64,000 nucleotides of DNA from Thamnaconus septentrionalis (GCA_009823395.1 CM020501.1:22359361-22423360); one strand, 5' to 3'; positions 43,261 through 54,799 are shown, counted from the stretch's first letter. The notes: generated by a model not told the origin, from the sequence alone. Numbers and translations: made by a program.

Positions 43261-45239
43261 GTAGGAGTCTTGTGGAAATTGCTGTCCAAATGAAATTATG
43301 TTGTAATTTAAAAACAATTTATCAAAAGACAGTTTGGTGTCACTCCCATTGGAGCCATTAGGCCTTCTCACACTCCCAGAAGCCAGGAAGGGCTTCCAGC
43401 GAGGAGGAGCAGCAGCGAGGAGAGCTGGAACTCGGCATGAAGAGACAAAGACAGGGGGGCGACGGCCGGCATGATTTTTGATGTTGTCCTTGTTGTTGTT
43501 GCTGCTGTGGCTGTTGTTGTTGTTGTGGCACGTTCCAGACAATTCGTGACTCGTTTTTTCTCAGCCTCCTACCCGTTAAAGTGCACTACAACAGCACTTA
43601 AACCCAGAACTTCCCACCCGTAAACCAGATCGATGTTCCCCAGTTTCCCAGTCTGACGTCACGCTGCCTCTGAACAACATGCCCATCCACCCTCCCCCTC
43701 CTCCCCAGCCACTGGTGGATGAAGCCTTGATGTGTGTGATGAGTGCTAAGGGCAGAGTAAAGTCGATTTAGCATGTTTTAGTCAAAACAGTATGCACAAG
43801 ATTTTGTAATATATTGTGTACTGTGTGTATTGTGTATTGTGTACAATCTGTTGTGTACAAGAAATGATTCCCAGATCTGTCAGAAGAGCCAGCGCTAGCT
43901 AGTAGCTAGCACTCAATGTGACGATGCGAATGCGTCAAGTCAACATCAGAAATCAAAAATAATGGAACTTGCTGCTTTCATCAAAAAAGGCCCTATCCAT
44001 GTACAGTTTGTCTTGACTTTGCTACGAAGTGACAAATCGTACCCATATTGTAGCATTAGTACTGTTCCTAATAGCGTCATGATCCCTGCGGGGATATTAC
44101 TAAATGTCCGACCCTGAAACAGCAATAATCGCTAACTGTAGACCAACTAACAACAAATGGGACTCATTTATTCCTCAGTATAAATGTGTTGAAAAGGAAT
44201 GAAATAAAATAAACGTATAGATAATTTGTTGTTTCGGACTGGGAGTGGCTAATTTATGCTAGTTTGCTGTTTCATTGCTTGATGTTTCTAAGATGACGGA
44301 TTGTTGGTGGTTTGACATGTTTTGATTGACTTGAATGACTTAGTTGTTGTTGGTAAGTAGGTTTGTTAATTAATTAGTTTGCTATCTGTTTTTGCTCGTT
44401 TGTTAACTTGTCGGCTCTTGGATAAATGTTTCTAAGTTGTAGCTGGTTGTTTGTTCATTTCATTGTTAGGTTGTTGTTGTTGTTTTTTTTGTAATTTTAT
44501 CTTTAGTTGTTCTTTCCCTGCAGGAAAAGCAAAGAAGTTTCTTGAAACTGCAAACATTTTTTGTAAAAGATGGCATGGAATGTGTTGTTGGGGTGTGTCT
44601 TCAATGAAAAATTAGATACATTATTCAATTTACTGAAGGTTATTTCATACATCATAAAAATAAGGTGAGGCACGTGATCTCCAAGTTGGACCTGGTTTTA
44701 TTTGTCTCCTCATTTCTACAAACCAACTTTGCTGTCCACACTCGCTGTATCTTGACACGTCTCAGAGAGGAAAGTCGCACACCAGGTGTTTGAATATGCA
44801 CTCTCCAACAGGATGCATTTGTTCACAGTTCACTGGACCTTGCAAGATGATGAGCGCCAGAGGGGGCTCTCACTCAATTATAGGTCATGACGCTGCTCAT
44901 TGTCACCTCCCTGGGAGGCCATGGCAGTGCGGTGGAAAGGTCACACAGAGCTGCAGAGAATCATCACAATGATGTTGGGTTGATAGGAAGTTCAGACAGA
45001 ATTTGTGGGGAAAAGTATGACAGCAGCAGGGGCAATTCAAAATGTAATATATCCCATGATGCTACAGATCATACTCTTTGGCTTGGCAGCAGGGGGCTGT
45101 TCTCACTACATTCCTGCTGATGGTTTACTTTGGCAGTGGTGATGGAAGGGGATGGGGGGGGGGGGCAGAGATGCCAATAAAGGGGGGGCTATGCTGCTGT
45201 ATATTTCCTATTTCCTCAGTCACCTGATCTGGTTTGTAT
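43261..45239. other. Noncoding, no gene recognised
   Basis: TTG-rich at 43488-43530, TGTGTATTG-rich at 43812-43860, GTT-rich at 44340-44480. CTCF-like core CAGCAGGGGGCT at 45087-45098. A/T-rich with little CpG, unlike the conserved-looking blocks. Confidence 0.5.
45087..45098 (+). promoter_or_regulatory. CTCF-like motif
   Basis: GGCAGCAGGGGGC has one mismatch to the CTCF core. Confidence 0.35.
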
Positions 45240-46260
45240 TCAGTCTTTTGATTGTAAGAAGGTAAAGCGGGAAGGTAGAGGAGAAGATGTTTAGGATAGC
45301 GGTGGGTAGTTGGGTTGAAATGGATTGGTAAGTGATGGGATAGTAGATTATTTAGTTGGTAAGGCAACGGGTATCTGGTTAGGTAAGTGGGGGGTGGGGG
45401 TGTGTGAAGGGTGAGGTCAGTAATTTGTTGATCAGACATGGAGTCTGGATAGGATGATAGGCAGTTGGCCAGCCAGGTGGTCCAGGAGTCAGTTAGTTCT
45501 GGTCAATAGGAGGGTATCTGGGCGGGTGGGTAGCCAGTTTATGTTGGTATGCCGCTAAGTAGCTTCGAAAGACGTTGGTCTGTTTAGTTAAACAGGCGAG
45601 TCTGTAAACAAGAAGGCACTCTGATCGGTAGGAAGGAGAGTGTGTGAAGAGAAAGTTGGGTCCTGAGCTAGCAGGTGGCTCAGTGGTTTTGCAAGTAGAT
45701 AAGGTTGTTTGCAAGGGTTGGCCCCTGGATGGGTGGTTGATCAGCTAGCCGGTTATATTGATAGGAAGGTGAGAGGGCAGTCAGTCGCTAGGAGGGTAAG
45801 TTGATTAGCAGGTGAGGGGTTCACTTGCTCAATAGGGAGACAAATGAGTTGGTCTATGGCCAAATTTGATCGGTGGACCTTGGGGTACCTTGGTGGATGC
45901 GTCAGTCAGGCAGATTGTTAGCAAGGAGGTATGTCAATCAGGTAGGTGCCCACCCCCACCTCCAACACCCGTTATAGGTTGGCACCTCATATTTGCTAGT
46001 TTGTCAAATATGTAGGAAAGGAAGCACGTACTCAAGGTGGACTGACAAGTCAAGTTGGATCGCGGCAGGCAGCTGGATGTCGATGCAGATCCCGGGCTGG
46101 TCGGTGTTTCCTAGTTTAGGAGGCCCAATATAAAGTATGTATGCGTGTCGAGAGGTTGTCTGGCCAGCAGGTGTGCAGATGTGTCAGCAGAGAGGATGAT
46201 AGGTAGCGAGGTGGGTGGGTGGGTTACCGCGTTGGGAGGGAGTTCGAGGAGTTCATATTG
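45240..46260. repeat. Cryptically simple G/T-rich tract (GGTWGGTWGG-like)
   Basis: About 1 kb made of scrambled AGGTAGG, GGTTGG, GGTAAG, GGTGGG and AGTTGG words with few C bases on the plus strand. It reads as a long-decayed tetranucleotide array (GGTA/GGTT) and not as unique DNA. Minus-strand frames of 73-104 codons are Pro/Thr/Ser-rich by-products. Confidence 0.6.
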
Positions 46261-46261
46261 C

Positions 46262-46267
46262 AACACA

Positions 46268-46301
<34 letters not shown>
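46262..46301. repeat. (CA)n microsatellite
   Basis: CA array with CGCACATA lead. Confidence 0.94.
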
Positions 46302-46306
<5 letters not shown>

Positions 46307-46780
46307 GATTGATAGCTGTGAAATAGAAAAAGAACCCACACAGACAAGTCGTAATGAAATTCTATATATAATATAGACTGTACATGGAGCATTCAGAGGT
46401 AGAAAGAAAAAAAATCAAACTTTCTATTTGTGGCACTTTCCCACTGCGTCTAAGAAGTCTGAGTGCATGTTCAATCACACAGCAATTCCTTTTCCTCAAT
46501 GCTTTTCCGCAATGCTCGTCTCGATGCTCTGATGTCATCGTCTTTCAAACATCTACTGGATCGACTGGAGCAGCTGGTTCCCAGATCTAGAGCAGAGCAA
46601 AAATCTGCTGCTTCAAATGATAGATAAAGAAATAGTAAAATTCTCCTATCCTAATTTCAAGTAAGGATGAGGAATTTAATTTACTGATGCAAAACATATC
46701 TGAAGTAGTATTTACATAAATAATAATGATAATAATAATAAGAGGAAGAATATGTCCTGGTCCAAAATATCATATCTCCC

Positions 46781-46782
<2 letters not shown>
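46302..46782. other. Noncoding, no gene seen
   Basis: A/T-rich unique DNA ending in short AAT units (46722-46742). Confidence 0.55.
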
Positions 46783-46828
<46 letters not shown>

Positions 46829-46902
46829 TCTGAGAGATATTTACCATATTTGCACAAACATGCACACACACCCGCACACACACACAAACACACACACACA
46901 CA
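46783..46902. repeat. (CT)n and (CA)n arrays
   Basis: CT array at 46783-46831 and interrupted CA array at 46861-46902. Confidence 0.95.
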
Positions 46903-47149
46903 CTGTGTGATATTATTGCCTGGCTCCATCTGACTGTGACTAAGTGAAGAGCTGTCTTCATTTGTTTCAATCTGTAGCACTAATGTTCCCAGTGCCGTAA
47001 GCTAGCACCATAGGTCACACACATTAGTCTCAGTGCACTGTGTGCATGTGTGTGTATGTGTACCTCCTGAAGAGGGACAGAAAATTCGGGAGGTTGGTAG
47101 GGGGTATTTTGCACTTTTTAGTTTAAATGTTTCTTTGTCTTCGACTGTT
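46903..47149. other. Noncoding, no gene seen
   Basis: Unique sequence, nothing recognised. Confidence 0.55.
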
Positions 47150-47465
47150 TTTGAGTTGAATTTGAATTGCCCCCAACCCTCCTAGCTCCCAACTCTCGGC
47201 TTTGATATTGGCCAACGGTTGGTTGTGCCCCCTCCGCCTCCGAGTTTGGTGATGAATATGTTTGAGTGTGGATGAAGATGATGAGAACCTCGGGGGCCTT
47301 TTCTGATGAGCGCTGCCGCGAATTAAAAAACTGGCAATACGAGTCGCTGCCGAGACAAATGCCTCTTCCGCAACTCTCATTATTGTACAAGCAGCGGCCG
47401 CCGTTGCATGTATGCACCGCTGCCACTGAGTGCCGTGCCGTAGTATTAAAGTAACGCAATTAGCT
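47150..47465. promoter_or_regulatory. Candidate conserved noncoding element
   Basis: Repeat-free, CpG-retaining, with GCGAATTAAAAAACTGGC, CTCATTATTGTACAAGC (ATTATTGT, SOX-like), TAGTATTAAAG and ACGCAATTAGC. Frames of about 115 codons on the minus strand overlap in two phases and are not credible exons. Confidence 0.4.
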
Positions 47466-47621
47466 CTGATCAATGATGTATCAGTGGCTGAGTCTGGCCA
47501 CCGTCACTCACGGCGAAGAACAAAGAGACGGAAAGCCGTGAGTTCTGCTGCTGCTCAGTGACTCTGACCAGCTGCTGGTTCAACCGCTAGCCTCAAATTA
47601 CCGCCAGTCTTTTCACACTGG

Positions 47622-48273
47622 AGTCAGTCCAGTCCAGTCTAGTCTAGTCCAGTTCAGTCTCGTCCAGTGCAATCCAGTCTAGTCTAGTCCATTCGAATCT
47701 AGCCTGTTCTAGTCTAGTCCAGTCTTGTCTAGTTGAGTACGGTCTTGTCTAGTCTAGTCCAGTCTTGTCTAGTTGAGTACGGTCTTGTCTAGTTGAGTAC
47801 GGTCTTGTCTAGTCTAGTCCAATCCAGTCCAGTCTAGTCAAGTCCGGTCAAAATCTATTCTCATCTAGTCCACTCTACTCTAGTGTAGTCCAGTTCAGTC
47901 CAGTCTAATCAAATGTTGTTTAGTCTAGTCTAGTCCAGTGCAGTCCAGTCTAGTCTAATCTTGCGGAATCTAGTTTATTCTAGTCTAGTCCAGTCTCGTC
48001 TAATCTAGTCTAGTCTAATACAGTCCAGTCTATTCTAGTCCAATCCAGTCCAGTCTAGTCGAGTCAAATCTAGTCTAGTCTAGTCCGGTCCAGTCTAGTC
48101 TAGTGCATTTTAGTCCAGTCTAGTGCAGTCTAGTCCCATCTAGTGCAGTCTAGTCCGATGCAGTCTAATCTTGTCTAGTCTAGTCTAGTTCAGTCCAGTC
48201 CAGTCCAGTAAGTCCTGTCTAGTCCAGTCTAGTATGGTCTTGTCTAGTCTAGTTCATTCTAGTCCAGTTCAGT
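47622..48273. repeat. AGTCY pentamer minisatellite, about 650 bp
   Basis: Tandem pentamers AGTCT and AGTCC, most often paired as the decamer AGTCTAGTCC, with AATCC, TTGTC, TTCAG and GCAGT variants. 47721-47815 contains a higher-order unit (GTCTTGTCTAGTTGAGTACG) repeated three times. CTAG palindromes occur throughout. Confidence 0.95.
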
Positions 48274-48506
48274 GGTATGGTCCAAACCGGTCACCATGGT
48301 AACGAATGAGCTGATGAGCAACAATCTTGACATTTAGCCTCTTTTGCTGGCAAATCTTTAGAGAGAAAAAAGATTATTTCCAGACACAGCCTGTCGTGTT
48401 GCACTAGGAAATTGTGACGGCTGACAAGAAACCTTGATTGACGTGAGGGGCGAAGCCAGTGGAGGTGAGAGAACCTGAACTAATCTGAGCTGGGGAGGAA
48501 GGATCA

Positions 48507-48561
48507 TCTGTCTGTCTGTCTGTCTGTCTGACATTCTGTCTGTCTGTCTGTCTGTCTATCT
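48507..48561. repeat. (TCTG)n tetranucleotide array
   Basis: Two runs of TCTG separated by ACAT, ending in TCTATCTA. Confidence 0.95.
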
Positions 48562-49784
48562 AAAAGCGAAAACGACCAACAATTTTGACCGCTTTTTAAA
48601 AATGAATTTAAAGGCACTTGTTTTCACTTCCCTCTTGATCGATTATGACACGTTTGATGATCTTCACGAAAGCACTTGCGAGGAAACAGGGCCGACATCA
48701 CCGTCCCTGCTTAGAGTCAAGTTAAAATTTGCTTGGCTGACTTTCAAACACAGAAAACCAGAAAGCATGAGCATAACGGAACAAACACACAAAGGAGTTC
48801 CAGTGTTTGTCTGCAGCAGGAGATGTTCAGGCTCCCAAACTTCCTCTAATATGATGGGTTTCTGTCAGCTTTTATCAGCCACTGCATGTGTTCTGGTCCC
48901 TCACCAACTAGTGGGAACATCAGACCAATCAGGCTTGTGCTCCAAGACGTTTTTCTGAGAAAACGTTTGCGGCACTTTAAGATTCGTAAAAGCTAAAAAG
49001 CTAAAACCAGGCTGTAAAAACGCCAGCCAGCCGGCAGACATTCCAGGATGTAGAGGATGGAGAAGGAGCCGCCGACTATCATCTCGCCTAAACAGCGTCC
49101 ATAACTCTGTGATCTAATTAACTTGTTGGTTCCTATTTTGTTTTGTCCTCATTTTGTGCTTCAATGAGAGTGCTGGAGTCACGGCGAGTTCACGCTGGCT
49201 GCAGGCGGCCGTTGCTTTGGAGGGAATCAGGCAAAATGCCACATTTGCAATTGTCTTCTTTTTCATGAGTCAGAACTTAAAACAGGAAGCAAAAGGAAGT
49301 GACAGTAAGTGACACAGAAACGGCGAGCAGAGCGGCTGGGAGATTCACGTCACAGCTGCCCAATGAAATCTTTCAACACTGAAACAAAAACTATTTTTTG
49401 TTGGGTTTTTTTGTCGTTTTTTTTTAATTTTTTCACCATTTCTTTCTTCCAAAGTCTCAATTAGGAAAAATAGACGTGAGTTGGTCTGGAGGACGTCAGT
49501 CCACCGGTGGTTTCAGAAAAACAGTGTGAAGAAAAGTCGAACCTCTGGAGGCGGCGGTGGTGAGGACGTGTCAGACACGTTGTTATCACCTCCATCTGAG
49601 GCTTCCAGCCAGCAAGGGAGGAGCCAAACATCAGACGCTGCTGCTGCAGCTGCAGCTGCTGCCTTATGCACATTTTTATATTTTTGTTTTGTATTTTTGT
49701 TAATTTTTTGTTTTTTTGTGTGCTGGGAAGCAAAGACTTTGAGAAACCGTAGCTAATCAATGTCACATCCGCAGTGGGGCTATC
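48562..49784. other. Noncoding, no gene recognised
   Basis: 118-codon frame at 48602-48958 has no recognised domain. T-runs at 49413-49432. A GCTGCA tract at 49638-49662. Confidence 0.5.
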
Positions 49785-49808
49785 CATCTATCTATCTATC
49801 TATCTAGA
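49785..49808. repeat. (ATCT)n tetranucleotide array
   Basis: Six ATCT units ending directly at the Tc1 element's TA. Confidence 0.92.
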
Positions 49809-49810
49809 TA

Positions 49811-50301
49811 CAGTGGGGCAAAAATGTAATTGGCAGCCACCGATTTTGAATGTTTTCCCACTTAAAAAGATGAGAGAGGTCTGTAATGTGCATCATAGCT
49901 ACACTTCAACTGTGAGAGACTGAATGTAAAAAAAAAAAAAAAAATCCAGGAAATCACATTGTTTGATTTCCAAAGTATTTAGCCCCTACAAGCAAGCAAG
50001 AATTGTGGCCCTCATAGACCTGTTGCTTCTTCATTAAGAAGCTCTTCTATCCTCCACTCGTGGCCTGCATTAATGGCACCTGTTTGAACTCGTTATCTTC
50101 ATAAACAACACCTGTCCACACCCTTAAACAGTAAGACTGCAACCTTTCCACCATGGCCAAGACCAAAGAGTTTTCTAAGGATACCAGGGACAAGATTGTA
50201 CACCTGCACAAGACTGGGATGAACCAGTCTACAATAGACTGGCAGCTTGGTGAGAAGAGATCAACTGTTGGAGCAATTATTAGAAAATGAAATAAATGCA
50301 A
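49811..50301 (+). mobile_element. Tc1/mariner element, 5' portion
   Basis: Starts after a TA dinucleotide (49809-49810) with CAGTGGGGCAAAAATG, the terminal sequence of a common teleost Tc1 family, followed in order by CACTTAAAAAGATGAGAGAG, TACACTTCAACTGTGAGAGA and ACCTGTCCACACCCTTAAAC. It includes the transposase start and breaks off after 50290 in an AT/ATT repeat. The 3' half and right terminal repeat are absent. An extra CAGTGGGGC at 49772-49780 precedes the array. Confidence 0.88.
50153..50290 (+). pseudogene. Tc1 transposase N-terminus, truncated
   Basis: ATG at 50153 in a CCACCATGG context opens 45 codons to TGA at 50288. The start [20 protein letters not shown] and the end STVGAIIRK are the first helix-turn-helix (paired-like DNA-binding) region of Tc1 transposases. 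The catalytic DDE domain is missing, so only about one eighth of the usual 340 residues remain. The stop falls where the family normally continues with a Trp/Lys-rich linker. Confidence 0.88.
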
Positions 50302-50309
50302 GATCGCTA

Positions 50310-50353
50310 TATATATATATATACATATATATATATTATTATTATTATTATTT
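50310..50353. repeat. (TA)n then (ATT)n
   Basis: TA units with one CATA step followed by five ATT units, marking the break point of the Tc1 copy. Confidence 0.92.
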
Positions 50354-50475
50354 AAGAAACATTCTTTTTTTCCTTTTTCTTTTTTTTAAAAAACTTTGTT
50401 TTTTTTAAATCACAGTGAGCCACAGTGAGAAGAACCCCACAGAGAACTTTGTTATGAAAACTAGGCCTGTCCGTT

Positions 50476-50477
<2 letters not shown>

Positions 50478-50519
<42 letters not shown>

Positions 50520-50526
50520 AGAGAGA
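50478..50526. repeat. (CA)n(GA)n compound array
   Basis: About 19 CA units running into five GA units. Confidence 0.95.
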
Positions 50527-50856
50527 CTTCACAGAATTCATTTGATGTGGCTTCGGCAGATTTCACGATAGCACAACATTGACATGGCCAATAGGTCGAA
50601 GAGAAATGCCACCACCTTCCATTTCGTCTCCTTTGTTCGCTGTATTGAGTTATTATAGCATCAAAGCGACAATCAGAAAAAGAATTCCGTGCCACAAAAT
50701 GTCAATTTTTTTAAGGGAGCAGAGCTCTAAAGACCACCATTCGTTCTGCTCTCGAAGCAAAAAGCAGCTCGTTCCAAAACCCCTAAGAGCCAGGAGAGCG
50801 ACACTTCTCGTCGGCCTCTTCCATGGGACTTAAACGTTTCTGACCTCAACAGCGCC
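50527..50856. other. Noncoding, no gene seen
   Basis: Unique sequence between the CA/GA array and the inverted-repeat element. Confidence 0.55.
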
Positions 50857-51412
50857 CTGAAGGTAACATTATGTTTTAATCTAGATGCTTGAGCATAATC
50901 ATATACTCACTGATATAAATATGCATAACCATATAATCATTGATATGAATATGTTTAATCCAGTAAGTTAACCCATTCACAAGATGGGCAATGTATGCAC
51001 AACATGCCTTGTAAGCTTTGTGCAGAGGAACATGATACCTAAGAGAGGACACAGGAATGCGCCCATCGTAAAACAGTGACCTTAGGTAACCTGCGGTACC
51101 AGGCCGAGAGAGGATCCAGCATCTCCCTACCAAGCATCTCTACCTCGGACCTCAGCCTGCATCTGGGAACAAAGGCAGCGGCAACATCCAATGATGCTGG
51201 GATGCGGAGACCAGAGAGCCAATCAGAGGAGGACGTAATCTGAGCGCGCCAGCCAGAACAACTGGATCTTTTTAGATAGAAAGCTTGCAAGGCATGTTAT
51301 GCATACATTGCCCATCTTATGAATGGGTTAATTTACTGGATTGAACATATTCATATCAGTGAGTATATGATTATGCTCAAGCATCTAGATTAAAACATAA
51401 TGTTACCTTCAG
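50857..51412. mobile_element. Inverted-repeat (foldback/MITE-like) element, 556 bp
   Basis: Left arm 50857-51021 and right arm 51279-51412 are reverse complements at about 90% identity by eye. Ends are CTGAAGGTAACATTATG and CATAATGTTACCTTCAG. The left arm has an extra segment of about 30 bp that duplicates its own ATATAA/CATTGATATG motif (near 50920-50950). The 257-bp centre is unique and non-coding. A clean target-site duplication is not evident, although CAGCGC occurs just outside both ends (50850-50855; 51416-51421). I cannot name the family. Confidence 0.75.
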
Positions 51413-51559
51413 CCCCCAGCGCTTTTTTTGAAAGGGACTGAGTGACTCGGTGGAAAAAATGTGTTTGTGATTGCATCGTTTTCTTGAAGATGTTCTCTAC
51501 CAGGGGACGGCAACATTTCCAGATGGATAGAAAGGATCCATTCAGAGGTCTAGCAGGCT

Positions 51560-51560
<1 letters not shown>

Positions 51561-51596
<36 letters not shown>

Positions 51597-51614
51597 ACGC
51601 ACACGCACACACAC
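51561..51614. repeat. (CA)n microsatellite
   Basis: CA array with AGAC and CGCAC interruptions. Confidence 0.95.
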
Positions 51615-51717
51615 ATAAAAAAAAAATGAAAGTTCAGCTTAAAGCTCACATCTCAAATGTTATTTCACAAGACCAATCAATTACACTTCAATCTAAAACA
51701 TATCGGTAGATCACGTG

Positions 51718-51756
51718 TAAGTGTGTGTGTGTGTGTGTGTGTCTGTCTGTCTGTTT
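51718..51756. repeat. (GT)n(GTCT)n compound array
   Basis: Twelve GT units passing into three GTCT units. Confidence 0.94.
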
Positions 51757-52365
51757 TCTGTGAAATACTAACATTTGTGACAGAGAAATGGCTTAAATGA
51801 TTTTTAAATCTAAATAGCATGGTACATTCAACTGGACCATTGACCTCATTGCTGCCTCATAGTCTGGTGTGACACACAGTTCCCCAGTCGCTTAGCAACA
51901 GTTGCTAGCAACTCATGTTATTGAGCACCCGCTGTTCAGGTGTGAGAGGTTGCGTTTGATCTTCAAACTTTCAGCTCTTGAAGTAGGTTTTATATATCCT
52001 GAACATATACCTCCCGATACAGATGTTCAGTTTAATGAAACAATGAAAACACAAATGTGTGTTGTGTGCTTGCCTAAACTACTACTTCACACCAGGAAGG
52101 AAGAAAATAACCTTTTCCCATTTCTGTATGTTTAATCTAAGCCCAGGTAAATACAGAGTTAGAGTTTTAAAGCTACATATGAGACTGTTGAGCTGGTTGA
52201 TCAATTTTTAATGAAAATTTTAATAAAGAACGACAAGATTTTGTTGAAAGCAAAGTATTGTGATTGTTTTACTCATAGCCAATCTTGATTAACCATCTAA
52301 ACACATTGGTGTGATAATATTTCACACTTAAATTATTTGCAAATTAAGTTGTTCTTTGTAATCTT
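51757..52365. other. Noncoding, A/T-rich
   Basis: A/T-rich unique DNA. No gene or transposon recognised. Confidence 0.55.
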
Positions 52366-52630
52366 ACAGGAGCTTTTGTTCAAAATGGGGCCACATCTGT
52401 CCCAGATCTGGACCACATCTGTCCCTGATCCGTGCCAGATATGGGTTGTAAACAGTTGGTCTTTTGTGTATCTGTTCAAGATCTGTTCCGGATCTGCTAC
52501 AGAACTGTAAAGAGGATCCACGGCGGATCTGGGTGAGGGTGCAAAAGTTATCAGGAGCAGATCCAATTTTAGGACTAGTACCGGATGTTGAACTACATCT
52601 GTCGCAGATCCGTCCCGGATCCATTTCCTT
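52366..52630. repeat. Degenerate array of AGATCYGT/CCGGATC words
   Basis: Words such as CATCTGTCCCAGATCTGG, TCTGTCCCTGATCCG, GATCTGTTCCGGATCTG and TCCGTCCCGGATCC recur irregularly every 14-40 bases. GATC occurs at least ten times in 265 bases. Reads as a decayed tandem repeat or repeated binding site array. Confidence 0.5.
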
Positions 52631-53226
52631 TCTGGGGCGCTAGCTAGCACCAGAACAACACTCCAGAACAATGTTGTCAATGTCATTGTTGGGCTTGTAG
52701 TCGGAGCCAAACTACAAACTACCAAACTACAAACTGTCCAGTCAGCCAATCAGCAGTAGGTTAAAAAAAAAACAACCTTCAGTGTTGTCAGTTATTCTAC
52801 TCAAGTGAACGTTGTCCAGTTGTGATCAGACCACAGACCACAGCTTACTGTTGCCTGTCAACAGGCTCCGCCCCTGGCTGTGGCCCCGTCCCCTTCCTAC
52901 CTTTAAAGGACACTGTCTCCTTCGGTCCCGTCTGACTCTGATCGACTGACGCTTTTCGTAAAGAATTTCGTGCTAAAATCTCAACCGGTTTGCAGCTGCG
53001 CCGGAAGGGCTCCAGGCTCCACGCTTCTACACCGGCGCTGAAAGGAGCAGCAGCCAGAAACAGGAAGTGGCGCCCGCTCAGGCAGGAAATAACTGCCATT
53101 CTTCTCGAAGCGTGCTGTGGTGGGACGAGGAGCCGCAGCTGGAGGAGTCACAATGTTCACCTGCTGTTTTCACCGGTGCAAAGTGACGCTAACAGCCAGA
53201 TTATCTCACGCAGACACAAACGCAGG

Positions 53227-53228
<2 letters not shown>
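52631..53228. other. Noncoding, no gene seen
   Basis: ACTACAAACT-type tandem copies at 52709-52737, otherwise unique GC-balanced sequence. Confidence 0.5.

Positions 53229-53276
<48 letters not shown>
53229..53276. repeat. (CA)n microsatellite
   Basis: About 23 uninterrupted CA units. Confidence 0.96.
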
Positions 53277-53278
<2 letters not shown>

Positions 53279-54070
53279 TCTCTTATGTGAACAAAAGCGC
53301 CACATGCTGATGATGAATCTGTGCAATAAGGGAACTAATTATCTTCCGTCAGCCGAGGCATTTTGGTCCCTGAACGCGTCAGACGTCACTAGCACCAAAC
53401 AAACCGTTGGCGCCATCAGTTTTTCACCGTGACCACACCCACCCCACCATCTCCACATCCGGCAGGATGGACGCCGCACATCCAGCCAACACAAAAATGT
53501 TCTTTTTTTCCCGTCATTTTTTGTTAAACTTTATTTTAAACTTCTCAAAAAACACAACTTGCGAGCAAAATATTTGGCAAAAAAAAATAGAAGTATCTTT
53601 GGGCAGGACTCAAATACAGGAAATTAAAAAACACAATGGAGGTGCAGCAGAGATCCGTTTGTTCATGAAACTTTAAATCTGGACTTGAAGGTGATTTAAA
53701 CAAAAAGTAAAAAAGAAAAAAAAAGGTTCTAAGAAAAGCAGACAAAGGGAGATGAGATGAGTTTATACTGGAAGGTCAGAGGTCACAGGTGAGCAAGAGG
53801 AAGTGCACGATGAAGCCTGGACCAACACGACACGACGCAGGACAAAATACTAAATACAAACTGTCAATAAAGCAATAAAACAAACTGAACCCGTCAAGAT
53901 GAAGTGAGCGACCGATCCAAAAAATGAGAACATCCAAGAAAAAGAAAAAAAAACATACAAGAGACAAGACAGAGCGAACAAGAAACAAGTGTCAAAACAA
54001 GACATACAGTGGAAATATGGCAAAAGTTTGTGTTTTATTGTTATGTTTCATTTTTTTTCCCCTTTCAGAA
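53277..54070. other. Noncoding, A-rich
   Basis: A-rich, especially 53690-53730 and 53930-53960. Last 20 bases form a T/C-rich tract ending in CAG. Confidence 0.5.
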
Positions 54071-54103
54071 GGTTTTAGAGACTGAGGGACGAGTCAGCAA
54101 GGT
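54071..54103 (+). other. Microexon-like segment
   Basis: Preceded by an excellent polypyrimidine tract and TTTCAG, 33 bases long (a multiple of 3), open as [11 protein letters not shown], and followed by AAG|GTACGA, a moderate donor. No matching gene is recognised in the window. Confidence 0.15.
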
Positions 54104-54119
54104 ACGACAGGAGTCCCTG

Positions 54120-54280
<161 letters not shown>

Positions 54281-54799
54281 ACCCTGCTGCCATGCCTTGT
54301 TCTGTCACCGCCCTCTTCATAATTCATCAGTGCGGCTCTCCGGCCAGCTGATGAATAAGACATGGCTCCGCTCTCATTATTGGTCTGGACCAGGAGACAC
54401 GTGTCAGAGTCGAAGCCCCGCAGGGCTCAGAAACTGGAAAAAAAATAAAAATAAATAAACGCGTTGACCATGAACTACGTCTCCCACAACGCATGCTGAT
54501 GATCCAGCCACCCGGTGACCTGATGTTCTGACTGCCAACAGGCCTCGTCACAGTTTGCAAGCGAAACGATAAAGAATTTTAGCGTAAAAGCTGTCTTGAT
54601 GTTAATCGGATTCTAAGTGCAGCAAAAAAAAATCCCAAACTGTTATTCCTAAAATCTTGACTCGGCCGAGTCCACTGTGTGAACGTAAACACACAATAAG
54701 ACCGTCAAAGAGATGCAATACATCGAGTCACCTGCAGGGGGCAACGCGCAAGATGTTTTCGGAGGTAAAAACGTGTTTTTAAAAACGTGTCTTTTTTTT
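54281..54799. other. Noncoding, no gene seen
   Basis: Unique sequence with one CTCF-like core. Confidence 0.5.
54730..54741 (+). promoter_or_regulatory. CTCF-like motif
   Basis: CCTGCAGGGGGC has one mismatch to the CTCF core. Confidence 0.38.
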
